From positions 1 through 19,544 of the forward strand of contig JBILVB010000065.1 in the NCBI GenBank assembly GCA_044370695.1: a DNA stretch of 19,544 nucleotides, written 5' to 3'. The DNA is from JBEIFW01 sp044370695 (GTDB lineage Bacteria > Actinomycetota > Acidimicrobiia > Acidimicrobiales > Ilumatobacteraceae). Below are positions 1 through 7,475 of this stretch, in pieces. The position numbers were made by a program, and so were the translations under genes. Below the pieces are notes generated by a model. The model was not told the origin of the DNA and did no database searches. It was given only the letters and a program-made list of their open reading frames with translations. Position 1 is the stretch's first letter. Each line of letters begins with the position of its first letter.

Positions 1-914
1 CACTCACCGTCGGGGCGTGGGCCTTCACCCGTGTCGTCGCCATCGAGGCGATCGACGGCCTCGACGTCGTCCAGGACGTGGGGGCGCAGGACCTGCTCTG
101 CGTCGGCCTCGAACTCGCAGCCGGCGTGGCAGCGCTCGCCGCCGTCGCACGGCTGCGGGCGATCCGCCCGATGGTGCCGCTCGCTGCGCTCGGCGCGCTC
201 GCGCTGGCCCTTCCGGCATCGGCCATGAGCCACGAGCACGGCGGTGCGGCCCACTCCGCCGACCACACGGCCAACCACACGGCCGAGCACACGGCCGCCG
301 GCGCGGCGAGCGGAGCGGCGGCGCCCGAGGCGACGGTCGCGTCGAGCGCTGCGGGTAACCACGAGGTCGCGTCGAGCCGCCCGCCGACGCGCCAGGAACT
401 CGCTCGGGCCGCAGCCCTGGTCGAGACCACGACCGCAGCGCTGGCCCGGTACAAGACGACGGCCGACGTCGAAGCGGCCGGCTACCGCTCCATCGGCGAT
501 GCGGCGACGGGCTTCGAGCACTTCGTCAACCGGGGGTATCTGACCGACGGGCGCGAACTCGATCCGGAGCGCATCGAGTCGATCGTGTTCCGGGTGGAGG
601 CGAACCGGACCAAGACCCTCGTGTCGGGCATGTACATCCTCGAGGACGGCAAGACCATGGCCGACGTGCCCGAGGTCGGCGGACCGCTGACGCTGTGGCA
701 CGACCACCAGAATCTGTGCTGGGACGCCAACGGCCGGGTCGTCGGCGTGCTACGCAACGGAAGCTGTTTCCCGCGCGGCACCTTCGCGGCCACGGCGCCG
801 ATGCTGCACGTCTGGTTGGTCGACCATCCGTGCGGTCCCTTCGCCGGGATCGAGGGGAACGGTCCGCTCGGAGCCGTGAGCAGCCACGGTGGCGGCTGCG
901 GCCACGGCCACTGA
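1..914 (+). CDS. His-rich membrane-anchored conserved protein, 5'-truncated
   Basis: This frame is open from base 3, with G/C-rich third positions from the first codon, so the gene very likely begins outside the window. Possible internal starts are GTG at 78 and ATG at 171; the latter would give a signal-peptide-like N-terminus (MVPLAALGALALALPASA). Visible are a hydrophobic helix (GLELAAGVAALAAVARL), a second one at 171-225, and then a His-rich linker with three tandem xHTA units. The C-terminal domain of roughly 160 residues carries LWHDHQNLCW and MLHVWLVDHPCGPFAG and ends in GGGCGHGH. I recall this domain as a conserved, uncharacterised actinobacterial type. The His and Cys clusters suggest metal binding outside the membrane, which is inference. 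The next gene starts 68 nt later, and I see no convincing promoter or terminator in between. Confidence 0.7.
   Translation, partial: LTVGAWAFTRVVAIEAIDGLDVVQDVGAQDLLCVGLELAAGVAALAAVARLRAIRPMVPLAALGALALALPASAMSHEHGGAAHSADHTANHTAEHTAAGAASGAAAPEATVASSAAGNHEVASSRPPTRQELARAAALVETTTAALARYKTTADVEAAGYRSIGDAATGFEHFVNRGYLTDGRELDPERIESIVFRVEANRTKTLVSGMYILEDGKTMADVPEVGGPLTLWHDHQNLCWDANGRVVGVLRNGSCFPRGTFAATAPMLHVWLVDHPCGPFAGIEGNGPLGAVSSHGGGCGHGH
261..296 (+). repeat. Three 12-nt tandem repeats encoding xHTA
   Basis: Three consecutive units are gaccacacggcc, aaccacacggcc and gagcacacggcc, differing only in the first codon. They encode DHTA, NHTA and EHTA within the His-rich linker of the first gene. The unit keeps frame, so copy number could change without disrupting the protein. 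Confidence 0.85.
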
Positions 915-970
915 TCGGCGCTGCGCTGCCGGGACGGTCGGGCGATGCGAGAAGATGGGAACGAAGCGAT

Positions 971-975
971 GGAGG
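971..975 (+). promoter_or_regulatory. Ribosome binding site of the first P450
   Basis: GGAGG lies 7 nt upstream of the ATG at 983. It fixes the start well inside a longer open frame that runs back to 695. Confidence 0.75.
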
Positions 976-982
976 ACCGACG

Positions 983-2200
983 ATGACGGCGACCGAACCG
1001 GTCAAGGACTGGGCGACCGACTACGACTTGTTCGCCCACCAGTACGTGGTCGACCCGTACCCGATCTGGGCCGAACTGCGCGGCACGTGCCCGGTCGCCC
1101 ACACCGACCGCATGGGCGGGTCCTGGCTGCCCACCCGCTACGAGGACGTGTGCGCGTTCGCCCGGGCGCCCGAGGCCTTCTCGTCCCGATCGGTGACGGT
1201 GTTCCCGCCGGTCGACGATCCGAGCGGGGCCTACAACCAGGTGGGCGCGCCGCCGATCACGTCGGACCCGCCGGAGCACACCTGGGCCCGCCGCCTGATC
1301 CTGCCGGCGTTCTCGCCGCGCATGGTCGAGAGCTACGAGCCGATCACCCGTGACCTGTGCCGCCGGCTGGTGAACGGCTTCATCGAACACGGTCACGCCG
1401 ACGCCGCCAGCGATTACGCCCAGCAGATCCCGGTGCGGATCATCGGCCAGATGCTCGGCGTGCCGCTCGACATGTCCGACACCTTCGTCGGCTGGGTGCG
1501 CGGGATCCTCGAGCTCGGCGCGACGGACATCGACGTTCGGCTGGCCGCTCGCCGGGGACTCATCGAGTTCCTCATCGGGCAGATCGAGAAGCGCCGGGTC
1601 GAACCCACCGACGACCTGATCAGCCAGCTCATGGCGGCCGAGGTCGACGGCGAGCGGGTCTCGCCGGCGCACATCATCGGCACCTGCTTCCTGCTCGTCG
1701 TCGCGGGCATCGACACCACGTGGTCCTCGATCGGGTCCTCGCTCTGGCACCTCGCCACCCACCCCGAGGACCGCCGCCGTCTCGTCGCCGAGCCCGAGCT
1801 CATCCCCACTGCGGTGGAGGAGCTCCTGCGGGCGTACTCGCCGGTCACCATGGCCCGGGTCGCCAATGCCGACATCGACTTCGCCGGGGTGCGCATCGGC
1901 GAGGGCGACCGCATCATCCTCAACTTCCCGGCGGCCAACCGCGACCCCGAGGTGTTCGAGCACCCCGACGAGGTGATCATCGACCGCCAGCACAACCGCC
2001 ACGTGGCCTTCGGTGCCGGCATCCACCGGTGCGCCGGCTCCAACCTGGCGCGCATGGAACTACGGGTCGCGATCGAGGAGTGGCTCGCCCGCATCCCCGA
2101 GTTCGAGTTGGTCGAGGGTGCCGAGGTCACGTGGGCGGGCGGTCAGGTCCGCGGCCCTCGGCAGTGTCCGGTCGCCTGGCCCACGTCGTTGCGGGCCTAG
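983..2200 (+). CDS. Cytochrome P450 (first of three)
   Basis: A 405-residue soluble bacterial class I-type P450, a haem-thiolate monooxygenase that would need electrons from a ferredoxin. Diagnostic motifs are all present: the I-helix oxygen-activation motif AGIDTT, the K-helix ExxR as EELLR, and the haem loop FGAGIHRCAG with the ligand cysteine at about residue 350. The ATG at 983 is chosen because GGAGG precedes it by 7 nt and the encoded N-terminus (MTATEPVKDW) fits the family length. A second, clearly different P450 follows after only 9 nt, so the two are probably co-transcribed. The substrate cannot be read from sequence. Neighbouring SDR and acyl-CoA enzymes make a lipid, terpenoid or steroid-like substrate reasonable as inference. 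Confidence 0.95.
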   Translation: MTATEPVKDWATDYDLFAHQYVVDPYPIWAELRGTCPVAHTDRMGGSWLPTRYEDVCAFARAPEAFSSRSVTVFPPVDDPSGAYNQVGAPPITSDPPEHTWARRLILPAFSPRMVESYEPITRDLCRRLVNGFIEHGHADAASDYAQQIPVRIIGQMLGVPLDMSDTFVGWVRGILELGATDIDVRLAARRGLIEFLIGQIEKRRVEPTDDLISQLMAAEVDGERVSPAHIIGTCFLLVVAGIDTTWSSIGSSLWHLATHPEDRRRLVAEPELIPTAVEELLRAYSPVTMARVANADIDFAGVRIGEGDRIILNFPAANRDPEVFEHPDEVIIDRQHNRHVAFGAGIHRCAGSNLARMELRVAIEEWLARIPEFELVEGAEVTWAGGQVRGPRQCPVAWPTSLRA

Positions 2201-2209
2201 GCGGCGGGC

Positions 2210-3397
2210 GTGACGGCGTACGACCCGTTCGTAGCCCCGGTCTACGACGATCCGGCTCCGGCGTACGGGGCGCTGGTGCGGGAGTGCCCGGTCCACCGTT
2301 TCGCCGGGTACGGCCTCGAGTTCTACAGCTTCAGCCGGTACGCCGACGTGCGCGACGGCCTCATCGACGTGGCGACCTACTCGTCCAAGTACGGGCAGGG
2401 CCCGCACTACACGAACCAGGGCGCCATGTTCCAGGATCCCCCGGAGCACACGATGTTCCGGCGCCTGATCGCCCAGGCCTTCGCTCCCAAGGCCGTGAAC
2501 GGGTGGGCCGACGACGTACGCGAGGTGACCACCGGATTGCTCGACGACATGGCGGCCCACCCCGACCGGCGCGCCGAGTTGCACGACGACGTCGGGTTCC
2601 CGCTGCCCGTGATCATCATCGCCCGCATCCTCGGCGTCCCCGAGGACCAGCGCGAGCAGTTCAAGCAGTGGAGCGACGACCAGGTGTCCGGGCTCGGCCC
2701 GAACCGGGAGCGGTCCGACCGGGCCCGGGTGGCGCTCAACGCGTACTTCCTGGCCGAGGTGACCCGTCGCAGGGACCTGATCTCGGCCGGCGCCCCACTG
2801 CCCGACGATCTCGTGTCGACGTTGGTGCGCAACGCGCTGGACGCGCCCCGACCGATCACCGACGACGAACTGTTGGTCATGCTCGGGCAGCTGCTCGTCG
2901 GGGGCAACGAGACGACCACCTCCCTCGTGGTCAACGCCGTGTGGCGACTGCTCGAGGTGCCGGAGCGCTGGGCACGGTTCTGCGCCGACCCCGACGGGCT
3001 CGTCGAGACGGTGATCGAGGAGAGCCTGCGGTACGACCCGCCGGTGCTCGGGCTGTTCCGCACCACCACCTGCCCGGTGCACAAACACGGTGTCGAGGTG
3101 CCCGAACGGGCGAAGGTGATGATGCTGTACGCCGCCGCGAACCGGGATCCCGACGCCTTTGCCGACCCCGACGAGTTCCGGCTCGATCGAGACGCCTTCG
3201 AACTGCGAAAGACCCACCTCGCCTTCGGGCTCGGTGTCCACGCGTGCCCCGGGGCGCCGTTGAGCCGCCTGGAGGCTGCGATCCTGCTGCCCGAGTTGGC
3301 GCGACGCTTCCCCACGCTTCGACTCGACGGCGCGACCGAGCGAATCGAGCCGTTCCTGCTGTGGGGGCGTCGACGCCTCCCGGTCCGCTGGGACTGA
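2210..3397 (+). CDS. Cytochrome P450 (second of three)
   Basis: A 395-residue P450 starting at GTG 2210, 9 nt after the previous stop; the Shine-Dalgarno is poor, so translation may be coupled to the upstream gene. The I-helix reads GGNETTTS, with Asn-Glu in place of Asp before the Thr pair, a common bacterial variant. ExxR is EESLR, and the haem loop is FGLGVHACPGAP with cysteine at about residue 346. It differs throughout from the first P450, so the pair is not a recent tandem duplication. The stop lies 2 nt before the start of the membrane PLC-like gene, so the three form one probable transcription unit. No ferredoxin or ferredoxin reductase is encoded in the window. Substrate unknown. Confidence 0.95.
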   Translation: MTAYDPFVAPVYDDPAPAYGALVRECPVHRFAGYGLEFYSFSRYADVRDGLIDVATYSSKYGQGPHYTNQGAMFQDPPEHTMFRRLIAQAFAPKAVNGWADDVREVTTGLLDDMAAHPDRRAELHDDVGFPLPVIIIARILGVPEDQREQFKQWSDDQVSGLGPNRERSDRARVALNAYFLAEVTRRRDLISAGAPLPDDLVSTLVRNALDAPRPITDDELLVMLGQLLVGGNETTTSLVVNAVWRLLEVPERWARFCADPDGLVETVIEESLRYDPPVLGLFRTTTCPVHKHGVEVPERAKVMMLYAAANRDPDAFADPDEFRLDRDAFELRKTHLAFGLGVHACPGAPLSRLEAAILLPELARRFPTLRLDGATERIEPFLLWGRRRLPVRWD

Positions 3398-3399
3398 CC

Positions 3400-5754
3400 G
3401 TGCGAGCACCCGAGCGGATCGGGCCGTGGATCGTGCGGGCCCTCGTCGTCGTCTGTTCGTTGCTGCTGACGGTGAGCAGCCTCGGGTGGTGGGCGTCGCG
3501 ATCGGTCACCGACCCGGAGGGATTCGGCGACCGGGTCGTCGCCGCCCTCGACAAACCCGAGGTCCGGCGGGCGATCGCCGAGGAGGTGGCCAATCGACTC
3601 GCTCCGGTCGGCCAGGTGTTCACGGCGGCCAAACCGCTCGTCGTGCAGGTGCTGATCGCCGCACTCGACACCGACCTCGTCCGCCAGGAGGTCCGCAACG
3701 CCGGTGTGCAGCTGGCCCGCAACGTGTTGCGGATCCGCTCCACCTCACGGTCCGAACTCGACGTGTCGGCTGCGCTCGTCGCCGTGCAGGAAGGGCTGCG
3801 CGCGATCAACCCGGAGATCGCCGCCCGCATCCCCGAGAGCGCGCTGAAGGTGCCGTTGAACTTCACGCAGAGCCGGGGGGCGGACCTGGCCTTCACGGTC
3901 GTCACGTTGCTCGACGACCTGTGGTCGTTCACCCTCGCCGCCGCGCTCGGCGTGGCGGTCCTCGCCGTGTTCGTCGCCGCCGACCGTCGGCGGGCCTTGC
4001 GGGCCGCGGGCATCGGCATCGCCGCCACCGGAGCGGTCCTGCTCGCGCTGTCGGTCCCGGGGCCACAGGCCGCGTCGCTCCGTGCCCCCGAATCGAGCCG
4101 GTCGGCGGTCGCGGCGGGTGTCGCCGCGTTCACCGCTCCGCTCGATGCCGTCGGGTCCTTCTGGGTGGTGTTCGGACTGGTCGTCGTCGCCGTCGCCGTC
4201 AGCAGCGGTCCGGCGACGGTCGCCCAGCGCATCGCCGTCGTGCGGGCCTGGATGGCCGTTCGGGCCGGTCGTCGGATCTGGCGGATCGCCGGCTGGGCGG
4301 TGGTCGGTGGTGTCGGGTTGTCGATGGCACGGGACCCGATGGGCACCCTGGAAGGGCTCGGTGCGCTCGCGGGCCTCGTGCTGATCTACCTCGCCGCCGT
4401 CGGGGTCGCCCATGCCCTCGGCCTGCTCGGGCCGGTGGCTGCCGCCGTCGATCGACCGGTCCGGCAGGGCCGGTCGTTCGCGCTGGCCGCCGGCGCCGTG
4501 GCGACATCGATCCTGCTGGTGGTCGGCGGCTCCACCGTCGCCGTCGCGTCCCTGCTCGGCCGGTCCGATCCGGCCCCGAAGAACCCCTTCGCCTGCAACG
4601 GCAGCCTCGAGCTCTGCCTGATGCCGCTGCGGACCGTGGCCTTCGTGGGCAGCCACAACGCGATGTCGAACACCGCCGCCGGCTTCCTGTTGGCCGAGCA
4701 CACCGAGTCGATCTCGGACCAGTTGGGTGCCGGCGTCCGTGCGCTGCTCCTCGACACGTACTACGGCTACGAGGACGGTCGCCTCGCCGGCAAGACGCTG
4801 GTGCGGACCAACTTCCTCGGCGGAGTCGACCAGGACGCACTGCTCGAGCAGCTCGGTACGGACGGGCTCGCAGCCCTCGACCGTCTCGGTGGGGTGACCG
4901 GCACCGCCCGCCCCGACGCGCGCGACGTCTACTTCTGCCACGTCGCCTGCGAGCTCGGCGCGACGAAGGCGGTGGACGAGCTGGTCAAGATCCGCCGGTT
5001 CCTCGAACAGAACCAGAGCGAGGTGATCCATCTGATGTTCGAGGACTACGTCCTGCCGGAGGACACCGAACGCATCCTGGCCGAGTCCGGACTGCTGCCG
5101 ATGGTGTACGTGCCCGGGGAGTCGCTCACCGGTTCGAGACCGCTCGCGGACCGAACGATGGCCGAGCTCATCGACGCCGATGCCCGCGTGATCGTGACCA
5201 GCGAGAAGCACGGCGGCGCGCTGCCCTGGTTGCTCGGCGCCTTCGAGCAGTTCCAGGAGACGCCGTACACCTTCCCGACGGCGAAGGACTTCAGCTGTGC
5301 ACCCAACCGTGGCGGAACGGCCGCACCGCTGTTCCTCGTGAACCACTGGCTCCGCCCGTCGGGCCCGCCGAGTCCGGACGAGGGCCGCAAGGTGAACACC
5401 CGTGCCGTGCTCGGCGCCCGCCTGGACGACTGCATCCGAACCCGCACGATCGTGCCGAACATCGTGGCCGTCGACTTCACGGCGCTGGGGGACGTGTTCG
5501 CCGTCGTGCGGGAACTGAACGCCGCCTCCGCCCACGTCATGGGTATCCCGGAGATCGTCGATGGGCTGGTCGCAGCGTTGAAGGAGAGCGATCTCGACCC
5601 GGACGAGATCGCCGCAGAGTTGGCGGCGATCGTGCGGATGGACCGCACCGACGACGTCACTGCCCGACGCGTGCTCGGCCCGCTGGCCGATGACGGTTCG
5701 TTCCTGCGCAGCGAGGCCGTCCAGGAGACGATCCTCGCTGCGCTGGAGGGCTGA
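3400..5754 (+). CDS. Multi-pass membrane protein with C-terminal PI-PLC-X-like domain
   Basis: A 784-residue two-part protein; I take GTG 3400, 2 nt after the P450 stop, as start because the membrane helix follows at once (RALVVVCSLLLTVSSLGWW). A soluble loop of about 145 residues comes next (DPEGFGDRVVAALDKPEVR). About six more hydrophobic segments lie near residues 178-195, 203-220, 250-268, 293-310, 316-343 and 358-386. Seven helices would place the C-terminus outside. Residues 395-784 resemble PLC-like phosphodiesterases: VAFVGSHNAMS with candidate catalytic His419, ISDQLGAGVRALLLDTYYG, and VYFCHVACELG with His514. Cysteine pairs (CNGSLELC, CHVAC) suggest disulfides. It may cleave a phosphodiester in an envelope lipid or polymer; that substrate is inference. 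Convergent with the SDR, 22 nt apart. Confidence 0.85.
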   Translation: MRAPERIGPWIVRALVVVCSLLLTVSSLGWWASRSVTDPEGFGDRVVAALDKPEVRRAIAEEVANRLAPVGQVFTAAKPLVVQVLIAALDTDLVRQEVRNAGVQLARNVLRIRSTSRSELDVSAALVAVQEGLRAINPEIAARIPESALKVPLNFTQSRGADLAFTVVTLLDDLWSFTLAAALGVAVLAVFVAADRRRALRAAGIGIAATGAVLLALSVPGPQAASLRAPESSRSAVAAGVAAFTAPLDAVGSFWVVFGLVVVAVAVSSGPATVAQRIAVVRAWMAVRAGRRIWRIAGWAVVGGVGLSMARDPMGTLEGLGALAGLVLIYLAAVGVAHALGLLGPVAAAVDRPVRQGRSFALAAGAVATSILLVVGGSTVAVASLLGRSDPAPKNPFACNGSLELCLMPLRTVAFVGSHNAMSNTAAGFLLAEHTESISDQLGAGVRALLLDTYYGYEDGRLAGKTLVRTNFLGGVDQDALLEQLGTDGLAALDRLGGVTGTARPDARDVYFCHVACELGATKAVDELVKIRRFLEQNQSEVIHLMFEDYVLPEDTERILAESGLLPMVYVPGESLTGSRPLADRTMAELIDADARVIVTSEKHGGALPWLLGAFEQFQETPYTFPTAKDFSCAPNRGGTAAPLFLVNHWLRPSGPPSPDEGRKVNTRAVLGARLDDCIRTRTIVPNIVAVDFTALGDVFAVVRELNAASAHVMGIPEIVDGLVAALKESDLDPDEIAAELAAIVRMDRTDDVTARRVLGPLADDGSFLRSEAVQETILAALEG

Positions 5755-5776
5755 GCCCGCGGTCGAGGCCGCCGAT

Positions 5777-6598
5777 TCAGGTGGGGCGGGCGACCACCAT
5801 CTCCGAACCACGCCAGCGCGGCGCCATCGCCGAGCCGGAGGTGACCCCGGCGTCGACGACGATGCACTGCCCGTTGACGTACGACCCGCCGTCGCTCATC
5901 AGGTAGAGCACGGCTTCGGCGATGTCGTTGGCGTGCGGGGCCCGCTTGAGCGGCGAGGTCTTCGCCATCGCCTCCGCCGCGCGCTCGACGTCGTCGGCGT
6001 TCCCTGTCATCACGTGCGCCGTCATGCCGGTCGGGATCGAGCCGGGCGCGACGGCGTTCACCCGGATGCCGTGCTGGGCCAACTCGGCCCCAGCCCCGCG
6101 TGCGAGACCGATCACGCCGGTCTTGGCGACGGTGTAAACGTGCGGGCCCAGGCCGCCCTGCACGCCCGCCACCGAGGACGTGCACACGATCGCGCCGCCC
6201 TGGCCCTGTGCGATCAAGGCCCGGGCGGCGTGCTTCACCGTCATGAACACGCCACGGAGCAGCACCGCCATCGTGCGGTCGTAGTTGTCCATGTCCGTCT
6301 CCGCGATCGGACCGGCCGCACCGACGATGCCGGCGTTGGCGAACACGCCGTCGATCCGGCCGAACGTGGTGGTCGCGGCGTCGATCGCTGCGGCGACCTG
6401 CGCTTCGTCGGTCACGTCGCAATGGACGAAGATCGCCTTGTCGCCCAGGGACTCCGCGACGGCGCGTCCCCGGTCGTCGAGCAGGTCGGCGACGACGACC
6501 CGGCCCCCCTCGGCCACCATCAGCCGGGCGGTGGCCTCCCCGAGGCCGCTGGCCGCTCCCGTGACCACCCCGACCTTGCCTGCGAACCGTTCACCCAT
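5777..6598 (-). CDS. Short-chain dehydrogenase/reductase (SDR family)
   Basis: A 273-residue classical SDR catalysing NAD(P)-dependent alcohol/ketone interconversion. It carries the Rossmann motif TGAASGLG (13-20), the structural NAG (88-90), catalytic Ser142 and the YxxxK pair Tyr155/Lys159. The Ser-to-Tyr spacing of 13 is canonical. Asp38 at the end of the second strand (VVVADLLDD) favours NAD over NADP. The start is ATG at 6598, with a GGAAGG/GAAGGA ribosome site about 6-8 nt upstream on the minus strand. It diverges from the isomerase gene across only 33 nt. Flanking P450s make oxidation of a hydroxylated product plausible, as inference. Substrate unknown. Confidence 0.95.
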   Translation of the reverse strand: MGERFAGKVGVVTGAASGLGEATARLMVAEGGRVVVADLLDDRGRAVAESLGDKAIFVHCDVTDEAQVAAAIDAATTTFGRIDGVFANAGIVGAAGPIAETDMDNYDRTMAVLLRGVFMTVKHAARALIAQGQGGAIVCTSSVAGVQGGLGPHVYTVAKTGVIGLARGAGAELAQHGIRVNAVAPGSIPTGMTAHVMTGNADDVERAAEAMAKTSPLKRAPHANDIAEAVLYLMSDGGSYVNGQCIVVDAGVTSGSAMAPRWRGSEMVVARPT

Positions 6599-6631
6599 CG
6601 TGCGTTCCTTCCCCCTGGCAGACTGTCGAAC

Positions 6632-7417
6632 GTGGGCGACACTAACGAACTCATCCTCGCCTGGTTCAGCCTCCGCAACGCTCGTTGGGAGCAACGCTGC
6701 GCCGCTGCGGCCGCCGGCGGGTTCCACGGCGTCGGTCTCAACGCCGGGGCGTTCCGCCGCCTCGACCCGGGACGGGGCGACGAGTGGTTCAAGCAGGTGG
6801 CGCTGGACCACGGCGTCCCGATCCTCGAAGTCGAGGTCGCCCGTCTCGCCGATGTCCCCTGGTCGATCGAGCAACTCGACCTCGCCGCGTTCGTCGGGGC
6901 CCGGCACGTCCAGACCATCGCCCCGTTCGAGCGGCGCATGGCCGTCGAGGAAGGGTCGGCGGCCATCGCGGCACTGTGCGAGGCGGCGACGGCACGGGGT
7001 CTGCGCCTGGCGTTCGAATTCCTCCCGCCGACCGACGTTCCCGATGCGCCGACGGCCCTGCGCTGGTGGGAGGCCGCCGGCCGACCCGACGGGTTCGGCC
7101 TGTGCGTCGACTCCTGGCACGTGTTCCGCGGGGGAGGTCTCCCGTCGCTCGACGGGCTCGACCCGGCGATGGTGACCACCATCCAGTTCGACGACGGCCC
7201 GATGCGCCCGACGCTCGACGACTACATCCAGGATTGTCTGCACTACCGGTGCGCGCCCGGCGACGGGGAGTTCGATCTCGCCGGGTTCCTCGCACGGCTT
7301 CCGTACCGGGCGCCGGTCAGCGTCGAGGTGATCGACGACGATCTCGACGCCCTGCCCCCGCTCGAGGTGGGCCGACTGCTCGGTGAGGCCACCCGGCGCG
7401 TGCTCGACCGGCGCTGA
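6632..7417 (+). CDS. Xylose isomerase-like TIM-barrel protein (sugar phosphate isomerase/epimerase family)
   Basis: A 261-residue protein starting at GTG 6632; the same frame stays open far upstream, but that part overlaps the minus-strand SDR and is its shadow. It has the AP-endonuclease-2/xylose-isomerase-like barrel pattern, with likely metal ligands Glu129 (LAFEFLPP), Asp160 and His163 (CVDSWH), and Glu232 (VSVEVI). The typical PGDGEFD segment follows IQFDDG. The family includes isomerases, epimerases and dehydratases acting on sugars, inositols or keto acids, so the reaction cannot be assigned. No clear Shine-Dalgarno precedes the GTG, so a leaderless transcript is possible. The third P450 begins 58 nt after its stop. 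Confidence 0.85.
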   Translation: MGDTNELILAWFSLRNARWEQRCAAAAAGGFHGVGLNAGAFRRLDPGRGDEWFKQVALDHGVPILEVEVARLADVPWSIEQLDLAAFVGARHVQTIAPFERRMAVEEGSAAIAALCEAATARGLRLAFEFLPPTDVPDAPTALRWWEAAGRPDGFGLCVDSWHVFRGGGLPSLDGLDPAMVTTIQFDDGPMRPTLDDYIQDCLHYRCAPGDGEFDLAGFLARLPYRAPVSVEVIDDDLDALPPLEVGRLLGEATRRVLDRR

Positions 7418-7475
7418 AACCCGCAGCGCCTGCGGTTGGTCGCTCGTCGACCCGGCGGGGGAGAATCGGCGGATC

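Noticed and set aside
482..2026. Long minus-strand frame opposite the first gene and first P450
   Set aside because: It is a GC-rich antisense shadow; the plus-strand frame has intact P450 motifs.
1357..3399. Upstream half of a 1465-codon open frame ending at 5754
   Set aside because: It runs antiphase through both P450 genes, is Arg/Pro/Gly-rich and low complexity, and only becomes protein-like after 3400.
5690..6631. Extension of the isomerase frame upstream of GTG 6632
   Set aside because: It covers the minus-strand SDR, whose motifs are complete, and the translation has no recognisable domain.
7421..7435. Small hairpin CCGCAG-CGC-CTGCGG just after the isomerase stop
   Set aside because: Only 6 bp with no T-run; such stems are expected by chance at this GC content, so I do not call a terminator.
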